Positions 1 through 8,721 of a DNA stretch of 64,000 nucleotides are shown here, piece by piece (the first letter of the stretch is position 1; the number at the start of each line of letters is the position of its first letter). The notes beneath the pieces were generated by a model. It had not been told where the DNA came from. It was given only the letters and a program-made list of their open reading frames with translations, and made no database searches. The position numbers and the translations under genes were made by a program. This stretch comes from Verrucomicrobiota bacterium (lineage in GTDB: Bacteria; Verrucomicrobiota; Verrucomicrobiia; Opitutales; Opitutaceae), in NCBI GenBank assembly GCA_003641745.1, contig QNAI01000003.1, positions 1 through 64,000 of the forward strand, written 5' to 3'.

Positions 1-5
1 GGCGG

Positions 6-1478
6 ATGAACACATCGAATCCGTTTCTTCCCGGGCGAATCGAGGCCGAGAAGAAGGCGCTCGGGGAGGCCTATCGGGAGGGACATGAGCCTTGGAATCT
101 TTCGGCCACCGCAATTCGTAGTGACACCAACCTTGCCGGCATCTATGAACGGGCGGGAGAGTGGGTGGTGCGTCTCCGGGCGGGTGGCGTCGATCAATTA
201 CGCGAGGACGACCCGGGTCGGCTGGCGCCCGCTGACCGGGAACGTATTCAGCACATTGTCTACTTTTGGCTTTACCACACCTACTCGGCGCGCTTCGACG
301 GATTGATTGAGGAGGGCATTGAAAAAGGAGGACCGTTGAGAGCCCTGTTTTTCCGTGCTTTTCAGGAGGACTGGGTCGAGTTGATTGAGCGACCGGGTCT
401 TGGCGGCGAACAGAGCAAGGATGCGCCCCACCTTTTCGCTCTCTACTTTCAGCTTCGTCGGGCCCTCTACCATGTGTTCCGTTTTCTGACGGGTCGATCG
501 CGTCCGATGGCGGAACTGCGCGCTTCGATCTGGCAGTCAATCTTCACCTACGACCTGGACCGCTATCGCCTGGGTCTGTGGGAATACATGGCTGATTTTC
601 ATACCTTGATCACCGGACCGTCGGGCAGTGGCAAAGAACTCGTGGCACGAGCTGTCGGCTTTTCCCGATATCTGCCGGTTGATCCGAAGACGGGTGTATT
701 CGCCGGCGATTTTGCCGGCAGTTTCTTCCCGCTTCATCTGGCGTCTCTCAGCCCGGCCCTGATCGAATCGGAACTTTTTGGGCACCGGAGGGGGGCCTTC
801 ACCGGGGCTCTTCAGGATCGGGCCGGCTGGCTCCAGGTCTGCCCGGCCGATGGGGCTGTTTTTCTCGATGAAATCGGTGAGGTATCAGGCGAGATTCAGG
901 TCAAATTGCTGCGTGTGCTTCAAGAGCGGACATTTCAAAGACTGGGCGAGTCGGAAACCCGCCGGTTTGCGGGCAAGATAATCGCGGCCACCAACCGCAA
1001 CCTGGAAGCCGAGATGCAGGTTGGGGGGTTCAGGAAGGACTTCTTCTATCGGCTGTGCTCAGATCGCATTGTCACGCCTTCGCTCGCCGATCAATTGGAG
1101 GATCGTCCTGATGATCTCGAGTTGATGGTCGGGTACATAGCATCCAGTCTTCCGGGAACCGGCCGGTCGTTCGTGGATCTGTGCATTCGGGGTATCCGCC
1201 GGGTGCTGGGTGCCGGTTATCCTTGGCCGGGGAACTTCAGGGAGCTCGAGCAATGTGTTCGCACCTTCCTGATAAGGGGAGAATACGCCCCGGCGGTTGA
1301 TCCCGGCACCGTTGGGAGTGACTGGAACGATATGCTCGGACCGGCCAGGATGACGACTGCAGCCCTCCTGCATCGATATACGAAACACGCCTATGAGGTT
1401 TCTGGTCGCAATGTCGCTGCGACGGCTCGTCGGCTCGATGTGGACCGACGAACCGTACTGGCCCGATTGGCAGACTGA
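6..1478 (+). CDS. Sigma-54-dependent transcriptional activator (bacterial enhancer-binding protein)
   Basis: An ATPase that would open promoters bound by RNA polymerase carrying sigma-54 (RpoN). The AAA+ core lies at about residues 195-425: Walker A GPSGSGKE (204-211), the sigma-54 contact loop GAFTGA (263-268), Walker B FLDE (286-289), sensor I ATNRN (328-332) and the sensor II region WPGNFRELE (407-415). A Fis-type helix-turn-helix closes the protein (about 467-488). The first 190 residues are mostly helical and match no receiver, GAF or PAS domain I recognise, so the input signal is unknown. The start lies five bases from the window edge, so neither ribosome site nor promoter is visible and the true start could be further upstream. 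It converges on the HAD gene. Confidence 0.9.
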   Translation: MNTSNPFLPGRIEAEKKALGEAYREGHEPWNLSATAIRSDTNLAGIYERAGEWVVRLRAGGVDQLREDDPGRLAPADRERIQHIVYFWLYHTYSARFDGLIEEGIEKGGPLRALFFRAFQEDWVELIERPGLGGEQSKDAPHLFALYFQLRRALYHVFRFLTGRSRPMAELRASIWQSIFTYDLDRYRLGLWEYMADFHTLITGPSGSGKELVARAVGFSRYLPVDPKTGVFAGDFAGSFFPLHLASLSPALIESELFGHRRGAFTGALQDRAGWLQVCPADGAVFLDEIGEVSGEIQVKLLRVLQERTFQRLGESETRRFAGKIIAATNRNLEAEMQVGGFRKDFFYRLCSDRIVTPSLADQLEDRPDDLELMVGYIASSLPGTGRSFVDLCIRGIRRVLGAGYPWPGNFRELEQCVRTFLIRGEYAPAVDPGTVGSDWNDMLGPARMTTAALLHRYTKHAYEVSGRNVAATARRLDVDRRTVLARLAD

Positions 1479-1637
1479 AAACCTCAACGAAGCCTGGAGC
1501 CATAGGAAACCTCAAGAGGATGGAGGGAGTGCCATTTGAAGCCTCATCCAGACGGTATTGAGCCTGCACCCCGGTTTCCGCATGTGGGTGGGCGAGCCCG
1601 GAAACGAGGCGCGGTCGCCCCCATCTGTTCTCCGGAT

Positions 1638-2654
1638 TCAGAGAAACGTATCCTGCTGGGGTGGTTCTGTTTCTTCCTCAGTTTCCGGGTCGCCGGAATT
1701 CAGGTGTTTTGGCGGTTTTGACACACGGAGGGCAAGGTTCGCCTCACGATCGACAATGATTCGATCGCAGATGGCGTTGATGTGCATCTTCAGCCACATC
1801 GAGGTATTGCTGTCCGGCAGGTAACGCGCCGGCCCGTAGGCGTGAATGCGATTGACCTGGAGAAGGCGATCATTCTGTTCGAATTCGTCCATCGCACCAG
1901 GGCCATAAACGGCGTAGGTCATGCCACCGTTTTTCTTGACCACCGAGAAACAGGGAACATCGCTCGGTCCGTCCGCGATATAGATCATGTTTTGAAACGG
2001 AACCCTCCGGTCCTCCGGCTTGATGTCTGAATTGACGTCGATCGACGGATTCTTGTTTGAGCCTTTGTTGATCTCGAAAAGCGCGCGGGTCTTGGTCGTA
2101 TTGTCGATCATCATCCCGATCTGGCTGATTTCCCGATTCGGATCCAGGGGAAGCTCCTTCTGAGTGAGAAAGCCCGGGGGCAGCGGATTCTCGATGAATT
2201 CGCAGCCCCAGATTCCATTGACGCCAGGTGCGATTGCGCTCCCTCGGATCATCTCGGCCAGCCCCGTGCTGATGATATAGTGTTCGAGCCTGATATCATG
2301 TTTAACGCATTCGGGACGCGTCCGGACAAAGTCGCGCAGATCCTGGAAGAACTCGGGCAGGCCCGCGTAAAATTCGATCTCCTTGCCGCATTCGTGAAGG
2401 ATATCGTTGTTCAGGCCCTTGAGCGGGCCGTTGCGGACACAGGTCAGGAGATGGTTGAGATAAACAGTCTCGCCGGAGACATTGTATCCGCGCTCGCGGT
2501 AGAACTCGCTCAGGCTGTTGACCTCATGCCAGAAATTCGGTTCGTCGATCCCGTAACGGGCGAAGAGCGGTCCCTGCATGTAACCCGGGATCAAAGTCTT
2601 GTCAAAGTCCCAGACGCAGGCGATTATGTTTTGAGTGAATAGGACGGTGGCCAT
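1638..2654 (-). CDS. HAD-superfamily hydrolase (putative phosphatase)
   Basis: A 338-residue protein of the haloacid dehalogenase superfamily, which use an aspartyl-phosphate intermediate. Motif I is DFDKT (16-20) with nucleophile D16 and acid/base D18; motif II is the Ser-Thr in ISTG (128-131); a Lys near 188 may be motif III; motif IV is ADGPSD (227-232). The long segment between motifs I and II (about 30-110) is probably a helical cap. The last 25 residues are Glu/Pro rich and look disordered. There is no signal peptide, so it is cytoplasmic. It is divergent from prfA across 129 bp. The substrate cannot be told from sequence. Confidence 0.8.
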   Translation of the reverse strand: MATVLFTQNIIACVWDFDKTLIPGYMQGPLFARYGIDEPNFWHEVNSLSEFYRERGYNVSGETVYLNHLLTCVRNGPLKGLNNDILHECGKEIEFYAGLPEFFQDLRDFVRTRPECVKHDIRLEHYIISTGLAEMIRGSAIAPGVNGIWGCEFIENPLPPGFLTQKELPLDPNREISQIGMMIDNTTKTRALFEINKGSNKNPSIDVNSDIKPEDRRVPFQNMIYIADGPSDVPCFSVVKKNGGMTYAVYGPGAMDEFEQNDRLLQVNRIHAYGPARYLPDSNTSMWLKMHINAICDRIIVDREANLALRVSKPPKHLNSGDPETEEETEPPQQDTFL

Positions 2655-2783
2655 AACGACAGTCGAACCCTAGTGTAGGCGCGGTTGCGCCCATCGGGTG
2701 GGATCACCACACCACAGCAAAGCCGCCAAAATCGGTCGAAGCAATGCACAATTTCCATCTCATCCTGTTCACTCTTTCGACTC

Positions 2784-3875
2784 ATGCCGTCCGTCCCAGA
2801 TATAGCACCTTTCGTCAGACGCCTTGAAGAAATCGGCGCGTCCATGGCGGCGCCTGCCTTTTTTTCCGACACCCGCCGCGCAGCAAGACTTTCGCGGGAG
2901 CACCAGAAACTTCGCGATCTTATCGAGCAATTCGAACAGATGCGGAAGATCGAGAAAGAACTCAAAGATACAGAGAAACTCTCGAGCAGTTCTGAAACCG
3001 ACCTGGAACTGAAGGATCTGGCAGAGGCGGAATTGCCGGAACTGCGGGAGCGCTTTGCCGCATTTGAGAAGTCGGTGCTCGTGGGGATGATTCCCCCGGA
3101 CGATTCCGATTCCCGCAATACGATCGTCGAGATTCGAGCCGGGGCCGGCGGCGACGAAGCTTCCCTTTTCGCGGGGTCCTTGTTTCGGATGTACACCCGG
3201 TTCGCAGAAACCAGGGGCTGGAAGGTGGAGCAGTTGAACGCGTCCCTTTCCGATCGGGGTGGATACAAGGAAGTTATTTTTGAGGTCAGGGGAGAGGAAG
3301 TGTATAAATTGCTCAAGTTTGAGAGCGGGGTGCATCGGGTTCAGCGCGTTCCCGAAACCGAGGCCAACGGCCGCATCCATACCTCGACGGTTACGGTGGC
3401 CGTTCTCCCTGAAGCAGAAGAGGTTGATATCGAAATCGATCCCTCTGATCTTGAGATCTCTGTCACCCGGGCCAGTGGTCCGGGCGGTCAGGGGGTCAAT
3501 ACGACAGATTCGGCCGTCCAGATACTGCACCGACCGACCGGCATGATTGTGACCTGTGCGGATGAGCGTTCCCAGATGAAGAACCGTCATCGGGCGCTGA
3601 CCGTTCTTCGTTCTCGACTCCTCCAGAATAAACAGGAGGAGGAACGTGCGAAGTATGCTGAAAACAGGCGTAGCCAGATCGGTAGCGGCGATCGAAGCGA
3701 GCGCATCCGCACCTACAATTTCCCGCAGAGCCGGCTGACTGATCATCGAATAGGTCTGACCCTGCACAGCCTTCCTCAGATCGTTGAAGGTTCGCTCGAT
3801 GAGGTGGTGGATGCCCTTCAAGATGCCGACCACGCTGCGAAGATCGAAGAACTGACCTCGCGCCCGTCATTCTGA
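2784..3875 (+). CDS. prfA: Peptide chain release factor 1
   Basis: Releases finished peptides at UAA and UAG stop codons. The 363-residue length from the chosen ATG is normal for RF1. The PxT codon-reading tripeptide is PET (190-192) within [10 protein letters not shown], which separates RF1 from the SPF motif of RF2. The catalytic GGQ is at 234-236 ([13 protein letters not shown]); its Gln is the usual substrate of PrmC, encoded 18 bp downstream. The frame is open 33 codons further upstream, but those codons lack RF1 character and the family N-terminus begins at [10 protein letters not shown]. prfA-prmC is a common operon. Confidence 0.95.
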   Translation: MPSVPDIAPFVRRLEEIGASMAAPAFFSDTRRAARLSREHQKLRDLIEQFEQMRKIEKELKDTEKLSSSSETDLELKDLAEAELPELRERFAAFEKSVLVGMIPPDDSDSRNTIVEIRAGAGGDEASLFAGSLFRMYTRFAETRGWKVEQLNASLSDRGGYKEVIFEVRGEEVYKLLKFESGVHRVQRVPETEANGRIHTSTVTVAVLPEAEEVDIEIDPSDLEISVTRASGPGGQGVNTTDSAVQILHRPTGMIVTCADERSQMKNRHRALTVLRSRLLQNKQEEERAKYAENRRSQIGSGDRSERIRTYNFPQSRLTDHRIGLTLHSLPQIVEGSLDEVVDALQDADHAAKIEELTSRPSF

Positions 3876-3893
3876 AGTCGTCCGGCGATACCG

Positions 3894-4757
3894 ATGCTCA
3901 CCCTGCTCGAGATCGTCAAGCGGACGTCCGATTTCTTCGATAAGCGGGGAATCGAGCAACCGCGTCTGAATGCCGAATTGGTTATTGGACATGCGCTTGG
4001 ACTGGACCGGATGCAACTCTACCTTCAGTTCGAGCGACTGATGACAGAGGCCGAACTCGTTGGTGTCAGGGGCAAGGTCCGGCGGCGCGGTGCCCGGGAG
4101 CCCCTCCAGTATGTCCTTGGCACGACAGCCTTCCATGACCTCGTTCTCGAGGTCGATCGACGGGTGCTGGCGCCCCGGCCTGAAACCGAGCAACTGATTG
4201 AGCGAATCCGCGAAAGGGTCGAACCCGGACCGACGCGGATTATTGACCTGGGAACCGGCAGTGGAGCCATCGCGCTCGCCCTGGCACAAGTTTTCCCGAA
4301 GGCGGCTGTGGTCGGGGTGGATTCCAGTTCGAAGGCACTCGAAGTTGCACGGGCCAATGCCGGTTCGAATTCGCTGGGTGACCGGGTTGTATTTGTTGAA
4401 TCCGATTGGTTCGACCGGATCGATCCGAGCGAGCGATTCGACCTTATTGTCTCCAATCCGCCCTACCTCAGCGAGCGCGAATGGTCCGAAGCGCCTCCGG
4501 AAGTCAGGGAGCATGAACCCAGATCCGCTCTGGTGGCGGACGACGACGGTTATGGAGCTCTCGAAGCGGTTCTTGAAGCGGCGCGTGATCGGATCGAACC
4601 GGGTGGCCATCTGTTTCTCGAGACAGGCATGGATCAACACGCTCGCCTGGTGGCAACGGCGCGCGGGTTGGGCTACGCAGAGGTTGAATCGCTCCACGAC
4701 TGGTCGGGTCGGGATCGATTCCTGGTTGCCTCCGGTCCCGAGTGGGCGTCCCAATAA
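3894..4757 (+). CDS. prmC: Peptide chain release factor N5-glutamine methyltransferase
   Basis: SAM-dependent enzyme that methylates the GGQ glutamine of release factors. The N-terminal helical substrate domain covers about residues 1-90, followed by the family RPETE segment (95-99), the SAM-binding loop DLGTGSG (118-124) and the catalytic NPPY (188-191). At 287 residues it has full family length. It lies 18 bp after prfA, whose product is its substrate. A hairpin 40 bp after its stop probably ends the transcript. Confidence 0.95.
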   Translation: MLTLLEIVKRTSDFFDKRGIEQPRLNAELVIGHALGLDRMQLYLQFERLMTEAELVGVRGKVRRRGAREPLQYVLGTTAFHDLVLEVDRRVLAPRPETEQLIERIRERVEPGPTRIIDLGTGSGAIALALAQVFPKAAVVGVDSSSKALEVARANAGSNSLGDRVVFVESDWFDRIDPSERFDLIVSNPPYLSEREWSEAPPEVREHEPRSALVADDDGYGALEAVLEAARDRIEPGGHLFLETGMDQHARLVATARGLGYAEVESLHDWSGRDRFLVASGPEWASQ

Positions 4758-4796
4758 GTTCTTTCATCTTCTGCCATAGCGAAATCGTGGCCGGTG

Positions 4797-4836
4797 TTGG
4801 CTTTCGGCACACGGGCCATCAGGCCCGCGAAGCCAA
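4797..4836. terminator. Hairpin between convergent prmC and prc
   Basis: A perfect inner stem CGGGCC/GGCCCG (4812-4817 and 4822-4827, loop ATCA) is enclosed by an imperfect outer stem TTGGCTTTCG/CGAAGCCAA. Short A runs on the prmC side and the position between two convergent genes fit a two-way terminator. There is no strong T tract, so termination strength is uncertain. Confidence 0.55.
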
Positions 4837-4918
4837 AAGCCGCCTTGCCCACGATCCGCTATTCCCTCGCAGAAGTGGAAGAAGCTTACTGGGACGTCCA
4901 CTAGACCGGGGAATTGAG

Positions 4919-7171
4919 CTATCGAAGCGCCCCGGTACTCGCCGGTTCGCGCTGGGCGGTCAACGTTTCGCTATCGGTCCAATCGCGTGGATTCGGGGAA
5001 TAGTCGAGTGCATCGGCCAGGATGCGAAGGCTCTCCCGGAGATGGATGTCGAAGCGGGGCGGGTTCTTGTCCGTTTCTTCCTCGGCCAGCTCCACATCCT
5101 CTTCTGTATCCTCGGCAGGTTCTTCGATTTCCTCTTCTTCCTCCTCCTCGGAGGCCCTGTTCTTCAGCACTGAATCGAGCAGATGCTCCGTGGAGTCGAA
5201 ATTCAGATCTGCCAGGATTGTTTGCTCCCTGTCCATCTCTTCCGTGAACGCCTCGTCGATTACCTTCCGGGTCCGACGTTCTTCGAGATTGAGTGAGATC
5301 GCCTTCTGTTCCTGTTTCACCTTGAACCAGTCGATGCGTCGATTCAGGAACTGAAATTCGCCCAAGGTGTTCTGGCGATCAAGCGATCGTTCCCGCAGAT
5401 TGTCGAGCAACTCGGATCGGATTGAGAAACCGGTGAAACGAGCCGGGCGGATGGTGTCCCAAACCATGGCATTGGGAAGATCCGATTCACCAAAGGGGAG
5501 CAGGTCGTCTATCGACGGAAGGGCGACGTCGGACAGGACACCCTTGTTCTGAGTCGAGAAACCGTTCGGGAGGTAGAACTTCTGGACGGTCAGCTTGGCG
5601 GCCCCTGTTTTCTGGCTCTCGTTGAAGGTGCGACGCGGAATAAACGATTTCATTTCCAGGACGGCCTGGACGGTCCCCTTGCCATGGGTGGAACTGCCAC
5701 CGGTGATCAGGGCTCGTCCATAATTCTGGAGCGCACCGGCGACGATCTCGGAGGCGGACGCGCTGAAGTGGGAGGTCAGCACCATCAGGGGACCGTCGTA
5801 GACGACTTTGGGATCAAGATCCGGTTTGACGTAGATCTGACCGTTTGAGTCCCGGACCTGCACAACAGGTCCTTGGGGAATGAAGAGCCCGGTCATGTCG
5901 ACTGCTTCGGACAGAAGTCCACCTCCATTATGCCGGAGATCGAGCACAATGCCCTCCACACCTGCGTTCTGCAGCTTAACCAGCAGTTCCTCAACGTCCT
6001 GGGTAACTGACTTCCGGTCTTTCTCCTCTCTGTCCTCTTCTTCCACCGGACCATAGAACGAGGGGATGTTGATGACACCCAAGGGAACGATCCCATTGGG
6101 TCCGGGCACTTCGAAGATCTCGGCTCTTGCGCGGCTTGCGTTCAACTGGACGACGTCGCGGACGAGGGACAACTCGCGACGAACCGATGAGTCAGCCGCA
6201 TCGCCCGGTAAAATAGTGAGCCGAACCTCGGAACCCTTGTCGCCTCGGATCTGGTTGACGATCTTGCGCAGACTCATCCCGATGACGTCAACGGATTCGT
6301 CACTGCCTTGAGCGACTCCCACGATCTTGTCATTCGGGGCCAACTGCTTGCTCAGGGAAGCGGGCCCACCTGGAATCAGCTCCTTGACCACGCAATAGCC
6401 GTCCTCCTGGGCGAGAAGGGCGCCTATGCCCACCAGCGAAAGGCGCATGGAGATGCTGAAATCCTCCAGCGTATCGGCCGAAAAGAAGACCGAATGCGGA
6501 TCGTACATCCGCGCCAGGGTCGAGAGGAAAAGCTCCTGGATCTCGAGCTCGCCGATCTCGTTCAGGTTCCTGGCCAATCTCTCATATCGCTTGCGAACGT
6601 TCACGCGGGCTTCGTCGATCGGCTTGTCGTTCAGGAGATCCTGAAGCAACTCGTATTTCAGGCGGCGTCGCCAGAGATCGTCCGATTCCTCCACCGTCCC
6701 GGGCCAATCGACCTCGTCTCGATCAAATACATAGGTTTCTTCGGCATCGAAATCGAACTCTCCTTCCAGTCTCTCGAGGATCCACTCGAGTCTGCGATCG
6801 GCTCGGACGTGATAGGTGGCAAATATCCTGAAAGGCGCCTCCAAGCTTCCCTCCTCCCGGAGGCTCCTGCCGAGGGATTTGCTGTAGGTTCTGAGGAAAA
6901 ACGAGCGATCCGAATCAAGAAAGAACAGCCGATGGGTGTCGAGTTCAGCCATATAATCGGTCAGCAGGGTCTGAAAAGCCTTCTCCTTCATCTGCTCGTT
7001 CTTGTAGTGAACCGTCTCGAGAAGCTGAACCACAAGTCGGGTTTCATCAGCCATCACCGACGTTTCGGTGAACGTTTTGGGTGGTGAAACAGAGGGTGCT
7101 TCGTCCGCTCGGACAGAACAGAGCGCCACGATTGGCAGGAGGTGAAGGATCAGTCTTTGGCGCAAAAACAT
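4919..7171 (-). CDS. prc: Periplasmic carboxy-terminal processing protease, S41A (Prc/Tsp type)
   Basis: A 750-residue Ser/Lys protease expected to degrade or trim proteins in the periplasm. I chose the ATG at 7171 because it begins a clean signal peptide (MFLRQRLILHLLPIVALCSV); an in-frame GTG 12 codons earlier would bury it. In order: a Prc-type N-terminal helical domain (about 40-240), a PDZ domain (about 240-340), then the S41 core with the nucleophile in SASASE (Ser about 472) and the general base in HGKGTVQ (Lys about 498), the same pairing as E. coli Prc. The C-terminus has a highly acidic Glu-rich run. It is longer than E. coli Prc (about 680 residues). No partner gene is obvious. Confidence 0.9.
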   Translation of the reverse strand: MFLRQRLILHLLPIVALCSVRADEAPSVSPPKTFTETSVMADETRLVVQLLETVHYKNEQMKEKAFQTLLTDYMAELDTHRLFFLDSDRSFFLRTYSKSLGRSLREEGSLEAPFRIFATYHVRADRRLEWILERLEGEFDFDAEETYVFDRDEVDWPGTVEESDDLWRRRLKYELLQDLLNDKPIDEARVNVRKRYERLARNLNEIGELEIQELFLSTLARMYDPHSVFFSADTLEDFSISMRLSLVGIGALLAQEDGYCVVKELIPGGPASLSKQLAPNDKIVGVAQGSDESVDVIGMSLRKIVNQIRGDKGSEVRLTILPGDAADSSVRRELSLVRDVVQLNASRARAEIFEVPGPNGIVPLGVINIPSFYGPVEEEDREEKDRKSVTQDVEELLVKLQNAGVEGIVLDLRHNGGGLLSEAVDMTGLFIPQGPVVQVRDSNGQIYVKPDLDPKVVYDGPLMVLTSHFSASASEIVAGALQNYGRALITGGSSTHGKGTVQAVLEMKSFIPRRTFNESQKTGAAKLTVQKFYLPNGFSTQNKGVLSDVALPSIDDLLPFGESDLPNAMVWDTIRPARFTGFSIRSELLDNLRERSLDRQNTLGEFQFLNRRIDWFKVKQEQKAISLNLEERRTRKVIDEAFTEEMDREQTILADLNFDSTEHLLDSVLKNRASEEEEEEEIEEPAEDTEEDVELAEEETDKNPPRFDIHLRESLRILADALDYSPNPRDWTDSETLTAQREPASTGALR

Positions 7172-7686
7172 AAAGGAGGGTGCATGTTCGATTTGATCGA
7201 CCGTCACCTTCAGGTGAGGTCGCTCGCGAATAGGGTCTTCCTGAGTAAACGAGTTAATCGGTGGCTTTCAAGCGCTGTTGAGCGGATTGGCCGGCGGGAA
7301 ATGAGGTTCTGTTCTGTCGGCCAGTTCGGCATCTGCGATTGTGGGCCGTTTCGCGGGACGGGTTCTCGAGAGGGATTCAAAGTGGGTATGGGTTTCAGAA
7401 AAAAATGAAATAAGCCCGTTACCTCCCGGATCCGGAAGGGTCTGACACAGGCCACTGGTGTAGGCCGCCGCACATAAAATGATGGGTAAAGGTGGAGAGG
7501 GTTTATCCCTCGATGGCTAGTTTGATCGAGGCGTAAAGCCTCTCCTACAGGCAGAAAAATGGGTGAGCTCGATCGGAGGAAGGTCTCTCAGGACCCCATC
7601 ATTTCACCTGTGGTGGTGCGCTGGCGTCCCGCTTCGCTTGGATCGAAAAGGATTCTGGTATTGGAGCTCATTTGTCGGACAGGACA
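7172..7686. other. Intergenic region between prc and the rhomboid gene
   Basis: About 515 bp with no convincing gene on either strand; open frames here lack family features and ribosome sites. It holds the prc upstream region, a small GAGGC/GCCTC hairpin repeat (7524-7549) and a copy of a 24-bp boundary repeat (7666-7689). No tRNA fold was found. A 27-codon frame at 7671-7588 on the minus strand starts inside that repeat and is probably not a gene. Confidence 0.5.
7524..7549. repeat. Short hairpin repeat (GAGGC-GTAAA-GCCTC)
   Basis: A perfect 5-bp stem with loop GTAAA (7528-7542) followed by TCCTACA. It resembles the 'gtaggag-ggcttta-cgcc' intergenic palindromes that I recall from Opitutaceae and other bacteria. 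There is only one copy in this window, so repeat status rests on recollection. Confidence 0.35.
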
Positions 7687-7689
7687 CTA
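7666..7689 (-). repeat. 24-bp boundary repeat, copy 1
   Basis: Identical to 13404-13427 at 22 of 24 positions. Read on the minus strand it begins with the TAG stop codon of the rhomboid gene, continues GTGTCCTGTC and ends CAAATGAGC with an ATG. Here that ATG opens only a 27-codon frame; in copy 2 it is the start of dxr. Confidence 0.7.
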
Positions 7690-8556
7690 GCGGCGATTCA
7701 GGGCATCATGGGCCTCATCGAGGATCTTTTTTTCCCGATCGGTCAGGGACCCGAAACCGGAATTGTTGATTTTGTCGAGTATACGATCGACCTCCGCTCG
7801 AACATTCCGGGGTCGAGTGACGTTGACCTTGAAACGATTCGGTGTCGAAGGGACTGCCTTGCGGCGGAACCACTTCGGTACCTCGATCTTCGGTCGAACA
7901 TTTGCGAACTCTCCAGTCCGGTGGTGAACGTGGCGAAAATACAGCCAGCCGGCGAGCATGCCGCCGAGGTGGGCGGAGTGTGCGACATACTCATTCCCCG
8001 GCAGTTCCTGAAAAAGGAGTCCGAATACCGCGATACCCAGGAAGATGAGCGCAAGGTGTTTTGGCTTTACGGTGACCGGTATGATGAAGAAGAGGAGAAA
8101 TGTGATCGGCTTGTTCGGATAGAAGCAGGCAAAAACCGTCAACAAGGCGAATACCGCGGCCGAACCGCCAAGCAGTATGCCGCCTGTATGAGTGAAACTC
8201 ACAGCGAGCCAGGTCAGTCCGCCGACAATAACGGCTCCTATGTAGAGGCCGACAAATCGTGCGGGTCCGAGGATCGGGAGCAGTTCACGCCCGAGAAAGA
8301 AGGTCACGAGCAGGTTGACCAGGAGATGCAGCGGTCCCGCGTGAAGGAAACCGTAGGTCACCAGACTCCAGACGAAACCGTTCGCCATCGCGATCTGAGA
8401 AAGCGCGAAAATGTCTTCGATAAACGTGCTTTTGAACCAGACCCGGAAAATGGTCTGCACCACGAATGCGACGATCGTGATGCCGATGATCCACGCCAGG
8501 ACAGAAATTTCCCGGCGACCAAAGTCGCTCCGCATATATGGGCGATCGTAGATCAT
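7687..8556 (-). CDS. Rhomboid-family intramembrane serine protease
   Basis: A polytopic membrane protein that should cleave transmembrane segments of other proteins. From the chosen start (MIYDRPYMRSDFGRR, a typical rhomboid N-terminus) it has 289 residues; an ATG 21 codons upstream also exists. About six hydrophobic segments lie between residues 18 and 205. The catalytic Ser is in GGSAAVF, where most members have GxSG, so the second Gly is Ala. The partner His is in the later AHSAHLGGMLAGW. A soluble basic tail ending in LTDREKKILDEAHDALNRR follows. The stop codon lies inside a 24-bp repeat also found at the cdsA stop. Confidence 0.82.
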   Translation of the reverse strand: MIYDRPYMRSDFGRREISVLAWIIGITIVAFVVQTIFRVWFKSTFIEDIFALSQIAMANGFVWSLVTYGFLHAGPLHLLVNLLVTFFLGRELLPILGPARFVGLYIGAVIVGGLTWLAVSFTHTGGILLGGSAAVFALLTVFACFYPNKPITFLLFFIIPVTVKPKHLALIFLGIAVFGLLFQELPGNEYVAHSAHLGGMLAGWLYFRHVHHRTGEFANVRPKIEVPKWFRRKAVPSTPNRFKVNVTRPRNVRAEVDRILDKINNSGFGSLTDREKKILDEAHDALNRR

Positions 8557-8721
8557 TAGCGTTCGAAAGTAGAGTGAATCATGTGGATTGACAAGCCGAC
8601 AGGTCAGAGAGGCGTCCATCGATGGGACTCCGGAGCCCGAAATCGGTTCCCAGGAGAAAGCATCGACGGGAAGTCACCCTGAATGAAACGGCTGTACGCA
8701 GGATCTCCTTGAGATCCCGGC

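Noticed and set aside
2769-3833. 354-codon minus-strand frame opposite prfA
   Set aside because: prfA on the plus strand has every RF1 motif; the antisense frame is a shadow.
7588-7671. 27-codon minus-strand gene starting in the boundary repeat
   Set aside because: No ribosome site, no recognisable sequence and start codon explained by the repeat.
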